From NCBI GenBank assembly GCA_028752905.1, contig JAQNBH010000008.1:62001-126000 (forward strand): a stretch of DNA of 64,000 bases, read 5' to 3'. This DNA comes from Cladorhizidae sp. MBARI D1340-BT2. Lineage: Eukaryota > Porifera > Demospongiae > Poecilosclerida > Cladorhizidae. The notes under the pieces were generated by a model that searched no databases, had not been told where the DNA came from, and worked only from the letters and a program-made list of their open reading frames with translations. Position 1 is the stretch's first letter, and each line of letters begins with the position of its first letter. This document shows, one piece after another, positions 1 to 14,800 of the stretch. Both the position numbers and the translations under genes were made by a program.

Positions 1-675
1 ACACCTAGTATGGTTATACAATTAGCATGGTTATACACCTAGCATGGTTATATACCTAGCATAGTTATACACCTAGCATTGTTATACACCTAGCATGGTT
101 ATATACCTAGAATGGTTATATACCTAGCATGGTTATATACCTAGCATGGTTATATACCTAGCATAGTTATACACCTAGCATGGTTATACAATTGGCATGG
201 TTATACACCTAGCATGATTATATACCTAGCATGGTTATACACCTAGCATGGTTATATACCTAGCATGGTTATATACCTAGCATTGATATACACCTAGCAT
301 GGTTATACACCTAGCATGGTTATACACCTAGCATGGTTATATACCTAGCATGGTTATATACCTAGCATGGTTATATGCGTAGCATGGTTATATACCTAGC
401 ATGGTTATACACCTAGCATGGTTATATACCTAGCATGGTTATATACCTAGCATGGTTATATACCTAGCATGGTTATATACCTAGCATGGTTATATACCTA
501 GCATGGTTATATACCTAGCATAGTTATACACCTAGCATGGTTATACAATTAGCATGGTTATACACCTAGAATGGTTATATACCTAGCATAGTTATACACC
601 TAGCATTGTTATACACCTAGCATGGTTATATACCTAGCATGGTTATACACCTAGCATGGTTATACACCTAGCATG
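1..675. repeat. Satellite block, copy of 1970-2644
   Basis: The first 675 bases match 1970-2644 unit for unit at an offset of 1,969 bp. They include the CTAGTATGG/CAATTAGC opening, the CAATTGGC unit, the GCATTGATAT unit (near 285 and 2254) and the TATATGCGTAG unit (near 375 and 2344). The match breaks down at about 675. It is part of the higher-order organisation of the 17-bp array. Confidence 0.75.
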
Positions 676-1596
676 GTTATACACCTAGCATGGTTATATA
701 CCTAGCATGGTTATACACCTAGCATGGTTATACAACTAGCATTGTTATATACCTAGCATTGTTATACACCTAGCATGGTTATACACCTAGCATGGTTATA
801 TACCTAGCATTGTTATACACCTAGCATGGATATATACCTAGCATGGTTATACACCTAGCATGGTTATATACCTAGCATTGTTATACACCTAGCATGGTTA
901 TATACCTAGCATGGTTATACACCTAGCATGCTTATACACCTAGCATGTTTATATACCTAGCATAGTTATACACCTAGCATGGTTATATACCTAGCATAGT
1001 TATACACCAGTGACCTAGCATGGTTATACAATTAGCATGGTTATACACCTAGCATGATTATATACCTAGCATGGTTATACACCGAGCACGGTTATACACC
1101 TAGCATGGTTATATACCTAGCATTGTTATACACCTAGCATGGTTATACACCTAGCATTGTTATATACCTAGCATGGTTATACACCTAGAATGGTTATATA
1201 CCTAGCATGGTTATATACCTAGCATTGTTATACACCTAGCATGGTTATACACCTAGCATGGTTATATACCTAGCATTGTTATACACCTAGCATGGATATA
1301 TACCTAGCATGGTTATACACCTAGCATGGTTATATACCTAGCATTGTTATACACCTAGCATGGTTATATACCTAGCATGGTTATACACCTAGCATGCTTA
1401 TACACCTAGCATGTTTATATACCTAGCATAGTTATACACCTAGCATGGTTATATACCTAGCATAGTTATACACCAGTGACCTAGCATGGTTATACAATTA
1501 GCATGGTTATACACCTAGCATGATTATATACCTAGCATGGTTATACACCTAGCACGGTTATACACCTAGCATGGTTATATACCTAGCATTGTTATA

Positions 1597-3656
1597 CACC
1601 TAGCATGGTTATACCCCTAGCATGGTTATACACCTAGCATGGTTATATACCTAGCATGGTTATACACCTAGCATGGTTATATACCTAGCATGGTTATATA
1701 CCTAGCATGGTTATACACCTAGCATGGTTATATACCTAGCATGGTTATGCACCTAGCATGGTTATATACCTAGCATGGTTATACACCTAGCATGGTTATA
1801 TACCTAGCATGGTTATATACCTAGCATGGTTATACACCTAGCATTGTTATACACCTAGCATGGTTATATACCTAGCATGGTTATACACCTAGCATGGTTA
1901 TACACCTAGCATGGTTATATACCTAGCATGGTTATACACCTAGCATGGTTATATACCTAGCATAGTTATACACCTAGTATGGTTATACAATTAGCATGGT
2001 TATACACCTAGCATGGTTATATACCTAGCATAGTTATACACCTAGCATTGTTATACACCTAGCATGGTTATATACCTAGAATGGTTATATACCTAGCATG
2101 GTTATATACCTAGCATGGTTATATACCTAGCATAGTTATACACCTAGCATGGTTATACAATTGGCATGGTTATACACCTAGCATGATTATATACCTAGCA
2201 TGGTTATACACCTAGCATGGTTATATACCTAGCATGGTTATATACCTAGCATTGATATACACCTAGCATGGTTATACACCTAGCATGGTTATACACCTAG
2301 CATGGTTATATACCTAGCATGGTTATATACCTAGCATGGTTATATGCGTAGCATGGTTATATACCTAGCATGGTTATACACCTAGCATGGTTATATACCT
2401 AGCATGGTTATATACCTAGCATGGTTATATACCTAGCATGGTTATATACCTAGCATGGTTATATACCTAGCATGGTTATATACCTAGCATAGTTATACAC
2501 CTAGCATGGTTATACAATTAGCATGGTTATACACCTAGAATGGTTATATACCTAGCATAGTTATACACCTAGCATTGTTATACACCTAGCATGGTTATAT
2601 ACCTAGCATGGTTATACACCTAGCATGGTTATACACCTAGCATGGTTATATACCTAGCATGGTTATACACCTAGCATGGTTATATACCTAGCATGGTTAT
2701 ACACCTAGCATGGTTATATACCTAGCATGGTTATATATCTAGCATGGTTATATACCTAGCATGGTTATACACCTAGCATGGTTATATACCTAGCATGGTT
2801 ATATACCTAGCATGGTTATATACCTAGCATGGTTATATACCTAGCATAGTTATACACCTAGCATGGTTATACAATTAGCATGGTTATACACCTAGAATGG
2901 TTATATACCTAGCATAGTTATACACCTAGCATGGTTATACACCTAGCATGGTTATATACCTAGCATGGTTATATACCTAGCATGGTTATATACCTAGCAT
3001 GGTTATATACCTAGCATGGTTATATACCTAGCATAGTTATACACCTAGCATGGTTATACAATTAGCACGGTTATACACCTAGCATGGTTATATACCTAGC
3101 ATGGTTATACACCTAGTATGGTTATACACCTAGCATGGTTATATACCTAGCATGGTTATACACCTAGCATGGTTATATACCTAGCATGGTTATACACCTA
3201 GCATGGTTATATACCTAGCATGGTTATATACCTAGCATCGTTATACACCTAACATGGTTATATACCTAGCATGGTTATATACATAGCATGGTTATACACC
3301 TAGCATGGTTATATACCTAGCATGGTTATATACCTTGCATGGTTATACACCTAGCATGGTTATATACCTAGCATGGTTATATACCTAACATGGTTATACA
3401 CCTAGCATGGTTATATACCTAGAATGGTTATATACCTAGCATGGTTATATACCTAGCATTGTTATACACCTAGCATGGTTATACACCTAGCATGGTTATA
3501 CACCTAGCATGGTTATATACCTAGCATTGTTATACACCTAGCATGGTTATACACCTAGCATGGTTATATACCTAGCATGGTTATACACCTAGCATGGTTA
3601 TACAACTAGCATTGTTATATACCTAGCATTGTTATACACCTAGCATGGTTATACAC
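1597..3656. repeat. Satellite block duplicated at 31537-33596
   Basis: This 2,060-bp segment matches 31537-33596 at a constant offset of 29,940 bp. Reading the lines against one another I see only two substitutions (2654 C versus 32594 T, 3491 C versus 33431 T) before the copies part at 3657/33597. All rare units, including TATGCACC near 1747, TATATGCGTAG near 2344 and CATCGTTATACACC at 3236, are shared. Two copies 30 kb apart at about 99.9% identity, inside an array whose units often differ, point to recent block transposition or conversion. Confidence 0.85.
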
Positions 3657-6600
3657 CTAGCATGGTTATATACCTAGCATTGTTATACACCTAGCATGGA
3701 TATATACCTAGCATGGTTATACACCTAGCATGGTTATATACCTAGCATTGTTATACACCTAGCATGGTTATATACCTAGCATGGTTATACACCTAGCATG
3801 CTTATACACCTAGCATGTTTATATACCTAGCATAGTTATACACCTAGCATGGTTATATACCTAGCATAGTTATACACCAGTGACCTAGCATGGTTATACA
3901 ATTAGCATGGTTATACACCTAGCATGATTATATACCTAGCATGGTTATACACCTAGCACGGTTATACACCTAGCATGGTTATATACCTAGCATTGTTATA
4001 CACCTAGCATGGTTATACCCCTAGCATGGTTATACACCTAGCATGGTTATATACCTAGCATGGTTAAACACCTAGCATGGTTATACACCTAGCATGGTTA
4101 TACACCTAGCATGGTTATACACCTAGCATGGATATATACCTAGCATGGTTATATACCTAGCATGGTTATATACCTAGCATGGTTATATACCTAGAATGGT
4201 TATACACCTAGCATGGTTATATACCTAGAATGGTTATATACCTAGCATGGTTATATACCTAGCATGGTTATACACCTAGCATGGTTATATACCTAGCATG
4301 GTTATACACCTAGCATGGTTATATACCTAGCATGGTTATATACCTAGCATGGTTATACACCTAGCATGGTTATATACCTAGAATGGTTATATACCTAGCA
4401 TGGTTATATACCTAGCATTGTTATACACCTAGCATGGTTATACACCTAGAATGGTTATACACCTAGCATGGTTATATACCTAGCATTGTTATACACCTAG
4501 CATGGTTATACACCTAGCATTGTTATATACCTAGCATGGTTATACACCTAGAATGGTTATATACCTAGCATGGTTATATACCTAGCATTGTTATACACCT
4601 AGCATGGTTATACACCTAGCATGGTTATATACCTAGCATTGTTATACACCTAGCATGGATATATACCTAGCATGGTTATACACCTAGCATGGTTATATAC
4701 CTAGCATTGTTATACACCTAGCATGGTTATATACCTAGCATGGTTATACACCTAGCATGCTTATACACCTAGCATGTTTATATACCTAGCATAGTTATAC
4801 ACCTAGCATGGTTATATACCTAGCATAGTTATACACCAGTGACCTAGCATGGTTATACAATTAGCATGGTTATACACCTAGCATGATTATATACCTAGCA
4901 TGGTTATACACCTAGCACGGTTATACACCTAGCATGGTTATATACCTAGCATTGTTATACACCTAGCATGGTTATACCCCTAGCATGGTTATACACCTAG
5001 CATGGTTATATACCTAGCATGGTTATACACCTAGCATGGTTATATACCTAGCATGGTTATATACCTAGCAAGGTTATACACCTAGCATGGTTATACACCT
5101 AGCATGGTTATATACCTAGCATGGTTATACACCTAGCATGGTTATATACCTAGCATAGTTATACACCTAGTATGGTTATACAATTAGCATGGTTATACAC
5201 CTAGCATGGTTATATACCTAGCATAGTTATACACCTAGCATTGTTATACACCTAGCATGGTTATATACCTAGAATGGTTATATACCTAGCATGGTTATAT
5301 ACCTAGCATGGTTATATACCTAGCATAGTTATACACCTAGCATGGTTATACAATTGGCATGGTTATACACCTAGCATGATTATATACCTAGCATGGTTAT
5401 ACACCTAGCATGGTTATATACCTAGCATGGTTATATACCTAGCATTGATATACACCTAGCATGGTTATACACCTAGCATGGTTATACACCTAGCATGGTT
5501 ATATACCTAGCATGGTTATATGCGTAGCATGGTTATATACCTAGCATGGTTATACACCTAGCATGGTTATATACCTAGCATGGTTATATACCTAGCATGG
5601 TTATATACCTAGCATGGTTATATACCTAGCATGGTTATATACCTAGCATGGTTATATACCTAGCATAGTTATACACCTAGCATGGTTATACAATTAGCAT
5701 GGTTATACACCTAGAATGGTTATATACCTAGCATAGTTATACACCTAGCATTGTTATACACCTAGCATGGTTATATACCTAGCATGGTTATACACCTAGC
5801 ATGGTTATACACCTAGCATGGTTATATACCTAGCATGGTTATACACCTAGCATGGTTATATACCTAGCATGGTTATACACCTAGCATGGTTATATACCTA
5901 GCATGGTTATATATCTAGCATGGTTATATACCTAGCATGGTTATACACCTAGCATGGTTATATACCTAGCATGGTTATATACCTAGCATGGTTATATACC
6001 TAGCATGGTTATATACCTAGCATAGTTATACACCTAGCATGGTTATACAATTAGCATGGTTATACACCTAGAATGGTTATATACCTAGCATAGTTATACA
6101 CCTAGCATGGTTATACACCTAGCATGGTTATATACCTAGCATGGTTATATACCTAGCATGGTTATATACCTAGCATGGTTATATACCTAGCATGGTTATA
6201 TACCTAGCATAGTTATACACCTAGCATGGTTATACAATTAGCACGGTTATACACCTAGCATGGTTATATACCTAGCATGGTTATACACCTAGTATGGTTA
6301 TACACCTAGCATGGTTATATACCTAGCATGGTTATACACCTAGCATGGTTATATACCTAGCATGGTTATACACCTAGCATGGTTATATACCTAGCATGGT
6401 TATATACCTAGCATCGTTATACACCTAACATGGTTATATACCTAGCATGGTTATATACATAGCATGGTTATACACCTAGCATGGTTATATACCTAGCATG
6501 GTTATATACCTTGCATGGTTATACACCTAGCATGGTTATATACCTAGCATGGTTATATACCTAACATGGTTATACACCTAGCATGGTTATATACCTAGAA

Positions 6601-8740
6601 TGGTTATATACCTAGCATGGTTATATACCTAGCATTGTTATACACCTAGCATGGTTATACACCTAGTATGGTTATACACCTAGCATGGTTATATACCTAG
6701 CATTGTTATACACCTAGCATGGTTATACACCTAGCATGGTTATATACCTAGCATGGTTATACACCTAGCATGGTTATACAACTAGCATTGTTATATACCT
6801 AGCATTGTTATACACCTAGCATGGTTATACACGTAGCATGGTTATATACCTAGCATTTTTATACACCTAGCATGGTTATATACCTAGCATGGTTATACAC
6901 CTAGCATGTTTATACACCTAGCATGGTTATATACCTAGCATGGTTATACACCTAGCATGGTTATATACCTAGCATGGTTATATACCTAGCATGGTTATAC
7001 ACCTAGCATGGTTATATACCTAGCATGGTTATATACCTAGCATAGTTATACACCTAGCATGGTTATATACCTAGCATGGTTATATACCTAGCATGGTTAT
7101 ACACCTAGCATGGTTATATACCTAGCATTGTTATACACCTAGCATGGTTATACACCTAGCATGGTTATACAATTAGCATGGTTATACACCTAGCATGGTT
7201 ATATACCTAGCATGGTTAAACACCTAGCATGGTTATACACCTAGCATGGTTATACACCTAGCATGGTTATACACCTAGCATGGTTATACACCTAGCATGG
7301 TTATATACCTAGCATGGTTATATACCTAGAATGGTTATATACCTAGCATGGTTATATACCTAGCATGGTTATATACCTAGCATAGTTATACACCTAGCAT
7401 GGTTATACAATTGGCATGGTTATACACCTAGCATGATTATATACCTAGCATGGTTATACACCTAGCATGGTTATACACCTAGCATGGTTATATACCTAGC
7501 ATTGATATACACCTAGCATGGTTATACACCTAGCATGGTTATACACCTAGCATGGTTATATACCTAGCATGGTTATATACCTAGCATTTTATGCCTAGCA
7601 TAGTTATACACCTAGCATGGTTATACAATTAGCATGGTTATACACCTAGCATGATTATATACCTAGCATGGTTATACACCTAGCACGGTTATACACCTAG
7701 CATGGTTATATACCTAGCATGGTTATACACCTAGCATGGTTATACACCTAGCATGGTTATACACCTAGCATGGTTATACACCTAGCATGGTTATATACCT
7801 AGCATGGTTATACCCCTAGCATGGTTATAAGCTAGCATGGTTATATACCTAGCATGGTTATACACCTAGCATGGTTATACACCTAGCATGGTTATACAAT
7901 TAGCATGGTTATACACCTAGCATAGTTATATACCTAGCATGGTTATATACCTAGCATGGTTAAACACCTAGCATGGTTATACACCTAGCATGGTTATACA
8001 CCTAGCATGGTTATACACCTAGCATGGTTATACACCTAGCATGGTTATACACCTAGCATGGTTATATACCTAGCATGGTTATATACCTAGCATGGTTATA
8101 TACCTAGAATGGTTATACACCTAGCATGGCTATATACCTAGAATGGTTATATACCTAGCATGGTTATATACCTAGCATGGTTATACACCTAGCATGGTTA
8201 TATACCTAAAATGGTTATACACCTAGCATGGTTATATACCTAGCATGGTTATACACCTAGCATGGTTATATACCTAGCATAGTTATACACCTAGTATGGT
8301 TATACAATTAGCATGGTTATACACCTAGCATGGTTATATACCTAGCATAGTTATACACCTAGCATGGTTATACACCTAGCATTGTTATATACCTAGAATG
8401 GTTATATACCTAGCATGGTTATATACCTAGCATGGTTATATACCTAGCATAGTTATACACCTAGCATGGTTATACAATTAGCATGGTTATACACCTAGCA
8501 TGATTATATACCTAGCATGGTTATACACCTAGCATGGTTATATACCTAGCATGGTTATATACCTAGCATTGTTATACACCTAGCATGGTTATACACCTAG
8601 CATGGTTATACACCTAGCATGGTTATATACCTAGCATGGTTATATACCTAGCATGGTTATACACCTAGCATGGATATACACCTAGAATGGTTATACACCT
8701 AGCATGGTTATACACCTAGCATGGTTATACACCTAGCATG

Positions 8741-8825
8741 GTTATACATGTACACCTAGCATGGTTATACACCTAGCATGGTTATACACCTACTGTAGCA
8801 TGGTTATACACCTACATGTAGCATG
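8741..8825. repeat. Cluster of three irregular satellite units
   Basis: Within 85 bp three consecutive or near-consecutive units break the 17-bp period: TTATACATGTACACCTAGC (near 8742), CACCTACTGTAGCATGG (near 8787) and CACCTACATGTAGCATGG (near 8810). Each contains a small TGTA or ACATGT insertion that is absent from the consensus. Elsewhere irregular units are scattered singly (for example 7587, 8947, 23494, 27945, 30087, 43525, 45121, 51119, 52008 and 56360). Confidence 0.75.
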
Positions 8826-11800
8826 GTTATACACCTAGCATGGTTATACACCTAGCATGGTTATATACCTAGCATTGTTATACACCTAGCATTGTTATAC
8901 ACCTAGCATGGTTATACACCTAGCATGGTTATACACCTAGCATGGTTATACCAACTAGCATGGTTATACACCTAGCATGGTTATACACCTAGCATGGTTA
9001 TATACCTAGCATGGTTATACACCTAGCATGGTTATATACCTAGCATGGTTATACACCTAGCATGGTTATATACCTAGCATTGTTATATACCTAGCATGGT
9101 TATACACCTAGCATGGTTATATACCTAGCATTGTTATACACCTAGCATGGTTATACACCTAGCATGGTTATATACCTAGCATGGTTATATACCTAGCATG
9201 GTTATACAGCTAGCATGGTTATATACCTAGCATGGTTATATACCTAGCATGTTTATATACCTAGCATGGTTATACACCTAGCATGGTTATATACCTAGCA
9301 TGGTTATACACCTAGCATGGTTATATACCTAGCATGGTTATACACCTAGCATGGTTATATACCTAGCATGGTTATATACCTAGCAAGGTTATATACCTAG
9401 CATGGTTATATACCTAGCATTGTTATATACCTAGCATGGTTATACACCTAGCATGGTTATATACCTAGCATTGTTATACACCTAGCATGGTTATACACCT
9501 AGCATGGTTATATACCTAGCATGGTTATATACCTAGCATGGTTATACACCTAGCGTGGTTATATACCTAGCATGGTTATATACCTAGCATGTTTATATAC
9601 TTAGCATGGTTATACACATAGCATGGTTATATACCTAGCATGGTTATATACCTAGCATAGTTATACACCTATCATGGTTATATACCTAGCATGGTTATAT
9701 ACCTAGCATGGTTATACACCTAGCATGGTTATATACCTAGAATGGTTATATACCTAGCATGGTTATATACCTAGCATTGTTATACACCTAGCATGGTTAT
9801 ACACCTAGCATGGTTATATACCTAGCATGGTTATACACCTAGCATGGTTATATACCTAGCATGGTTATATACCTAGCATGGTTATACACCTAGCATGGTT
9901 ATATACCTAGCATGGTTATATACCTAGCATGGTTATACACCTAGCATGGTTATATACCTAGAATGGTTATATACCTAGCATGGTTATACACCTAGCATGG
10001 TTATATACCTAGAATGGTTATACACGTAGCATGGCTAGCATGGTTATACACCTAGCATGGTTATATACCTAGCATGGTTATATACCTAGCATAGTTATAC
10101 ACCTAGCATGGTTATACAATTAGCATGGTTATACACCTAGCATGGTTATATACCTAGCATGGTTATATACATGTACCTAGCATAGTTATACACTTAGGAT
10201 GGTTATACACCTAGCATTGTTATATACCTAGCATGGTTATACACCTAGAATGGTTATATACCTAGCATGGTTATATACCTAGCATTGTTATACACCTAAC
10301 ATGGTTATACACCTAGCATGGTTATATACCTAGCATTGTTATACACCTAGCATGGTTATATACCTAGCATGGTTATACACCTAGCATGGTTATATACCTA
10401 GCATGGTTATATACCTAGCATGGTTATACAATTAGCATGAATATATACCTAGCATGGTTATATACCTAGCATGTTTATACACCTAGCATGGTTATATAAC
10501 TAGCATTGTTATACACCTAGCATGGTTATATACATAGCATTTTTATATACCTAGCATTGTTATGCACCTAGCATGGTTATACACATGGCATGGTTATATA
10601 CCTAGCATTGTTATACACCAAGCATGGTTATATACCTAGCATGGTTATACACCTAGTATGGTTATACACCTAGCATGGTTATATACCTAGCATGGTTATA
10701 CACCTAGCATGGTTATATACCTAGCATGGTTATACACCTAGCATGGTTATATACCTAGCATGGTTATATACCTAGCATCGTTATACACCTAACATGGTTA
10801 TATACCTAGCATGGTTATATACATAGCATGGTTATACACCTAGCATGGTTATATACCTAGCATGGTTATATACCTTGCATGGTTATACACCTAGCATGGT
10901 TATATACCTAGCATGGTTATATACCTAACATGGTTATACACCTAGCATGGTTATATACCTAGAATGGTTATATACCTAGCATGGTTATATACCTAGCATT
11001 GTTATACACCTAGCATGGTTATACACCTAGCATGGTTATACACCTAGCATGGTTATATACCTAGCATTGTTATACACCTAGCATGGTTATACACCTAGCA
11101 TGGTTATACACCTAGCATGGTTATATACCTAGCATGGTTATACACCTAGCATGGTTATATACCTAGCATGGTTATATACCTAGCATGGTTATACAATTAG
11201 CATGATTATATACCTAGCATGGTTATATACCTAGCATGTTTATACACCTAGCATGGTTATATAACTAGCATTGTTATACACCTAGCATGGTTATACACCT
11301 AGCATGGTTATATACATAGCATTTTTATATACCTAGCATTGTTATGCACCTAGCATGGTTATACACCTAGCATGGTTATATACCTAGCATTGTTATACAC
11401 CAAGCATGGTTATATACCTAGCATGGTTATACACCTAGTATGGTTATACACCTAGCATGGTTATATACCTAGCATGGTTATACACCTAGCATGGTTATAT
11501 ACCTAGCATGGTTATACACCTAGCATGGTTATATACCTAGCATGGTTATATACCTAGCATCGTTATACACCTAACATGGTTATATACCTAGCATGGTTAT
11601 ATACATAGCATGGTTATACACCTAGCATGGTTATATACCTAGCATGGTTATATACCTTGCATGGTTATACACCTAGCATGGTTATATACCTAGCATGGTT
11701 ATATACCTAACATGGTTATACACCTAGCATGGTTATATACCTAGAATGGTTATATACCTAGCATGGTTATATACCTAGCATTGTTATACACCTAGCATGG

Positions 11801-14800
11801 TTATACACCTAGCATGGTTATACACCTAGCATGGTTATATACCTAGCATTGTTATACACCTAGCATGGTTATACACCTAGCATGGTTATATACCTAGCAT
11901 GGTTATACACCTAGCATGGTTATACACCTAGCATTGTTATATACCTAGCATTGTTATACACCTAGCATGGTTATACACGTAGCATGGTTATATACCTAGC
12001 ATTTTTATACACCTAGCATGGTTATATACCTAGCATGGTTATACACCTAGCATGTTTATACACCTAGCATGGTTATATACCTAGCATGGTTATACACCTA
12101 GCATGGTTATATACCTAGCATGGTTATATACCTAGCATGGTTATACACCCAGCATGGTTATATACCTAGCATGGTTATATACCTAGCATAGTTATACACC
12201 TAGCATGGTTATATACCTAGCATGGTTATATACCTAGCATGGTTATACACCTAGCATGGTTATATACCTAGCATTGTTATACACCTAGCATGGTTATACA
12301 CTTAGCATGGTTATACAATTAGCATGGTTATACACCTAGCATGGTTATATACCTAGCATGGTTAAACACCTAGCATGGTTATACACCTAGCATGGTTATA
12401 CACCTAGCATGGTTATACACCTAGCATGGTTATACACCTAGCATGGTTATATACCTAGCATGGTTATATACCTAGCATGGTTATACACCTAGCGTGGTTA
12501 TATACCTAGCATGGTTATATACCTAGCATCTTTATATACTTAGCATGGTTATACACATAGCATGGTTATATACCTAGCATGGTTATATACCTAGCATAGT
12601 TATACACCTATCATGGTTATATACCTAGCATGGTTATATACCTAGCATGGTTATACACCTAGCATGGTAATATACCTAGAATGGTTATATACCTAGCATG
12701 GTTATATACCTAGCATTGTTATACACCTAGCATGGTTATACAATTAGCATGGTTATACACCTAGCATGGTTATATACCTAGCATGGTTATATACCTAGCA
12801 TAGTTATACACCTAGCATGGTTATACAATTAGCATGGTTATACACCTAGCATGGTTATATACCTAGCATGGTTATATACATGTACCTAGCATAGTTATAC
12901 ACTTAGGATGGTTATACACCTAGCATTGTTATATACCTAGCATGGTTATACACCTAGAATGGTTATATACCTAGCATGGTTATATACCTAGCATTGTTAT
13001 ACACCTAGCTTGGTTATACACCTAGCATGGTTATATACCTAGCATTGTTATACACCTAGCATGGTTATATACCTAGCATGGTTATACACCTAGCATGGTT
13101 ATATACCTAGCATGGTTATATACCTAGCATGGTTATACAATTAGCATGATTATATACCTAGCATGGTTATATACCTAGCATGTTTATACACCTAGCATGG
13201 TTATATAACTAGCATTGTTATACACCTAGCATGGTTATACACCTAGCATGGTTATATACATAGCATGGTTATATACCTAGCATTGTTATGCACCTAGCAT
13301 GGTTATACACCTAGCATGGTTATATACCTAGCATTGTTATACACCAAGCATGGTTATATACCTAGCATGGTTATACACCTAGTATGGTTATACACCTAGC
13401 ATGGTTATATACCTAGCATGGTTATACACCTAGCATGGTTATATACCTAGCATGGTTATACACCTAGCATGGTTATATACCTAGCATGGTTATATACCTA
13501 GCATCGTTATACACCTAACATGGTTATATACCTAGCATGGTTATATACATAGCATGGTTATACACCTAGCATGGTTATATACCTAGCATGGTTATATACC
13601 TTGCATGGTTATACACCTAGCATGGTTATATACCTAGCATGGTTATATACCTAACATGGTTATACACCTAGCATGGTTATATACCTAGAATGGTTATATA
13701 CCTAGCATGGTTATATACCTAGCATTGTTATACACCTAGCATGGTTATACACCTACCATGGTTATACACCTAGCATGGTTATATACCTAGCATTGTTATA
13801 CACCTAGCATGGTTATACACCTAGCATGGTTATATACCTAGCATGGTTATACACCTAGCATGGTTATACACCTAGCATTGTTATATACCTAGCATTGTTA
13901 TACACCTAGCATGGTTATACACGTAGCATGGTTATATACCTAGCATTTTTATACACCTAGCATGGTTATATACCTAGCATGGTTATACACCTAGCATGTT
14001 TATACACCTAGCATGGTTATATACCTAGCATGGTTATACACCTAGCATGGTTATATACCTAGCATGGTTATATACCTAGCATGGTTATACACCTAGCATG
14101 GTTATATACCTAGCATGGTTATATACCTAGCATAGTTATACACCTAGCATGGTTATATACCTAGCATGGTTATATACCTAGCATGGTTATACACCTAGCA
14201 TGGTTATATACCTAGCATTGTTATACACCTAGCATGGTTATACAATTAGCATGGTTATACACCTAGCATGGTTATATACCTAGCATGGTTAAACACCTAG
14301 CATGGTTATACACCTAGCATGGTTATACACCTAGCATGGTTATACACCTAGCATGGTTATACACCTAGCATGGTTATATACCTAGCATGGTTATACCCCT
14401 AGCATGGTTATAAGCTAGCATGGTTATATACCTAGCATGGTTATACACCTAGCATGGTTATACACCTAGCATGGTTATACAATTAGCATGGTTATACACC
14501 TAGCATGGTTATATACCTAGCATGGTTATACACCTAGCATGGTTATACACCTAGCATGGTTATACACCTAGCATGGATATATACCTAGCATGGTTATATA
14601 CCTAGCATGGTTAAACACCTAGCATGGTTATACACCTAGCATGGTTATACACCTAGCATGGTTATACACCTAGCATGGATATATACCTAGCATGGTTATA
14701 CACCTAGCATTGTTATACACCTAGCATGGTTATATACCTAGCATTGTTATACACCTAGCATGGTTATACACCTAGCATGGTTATACACCTAGCATGGTTA

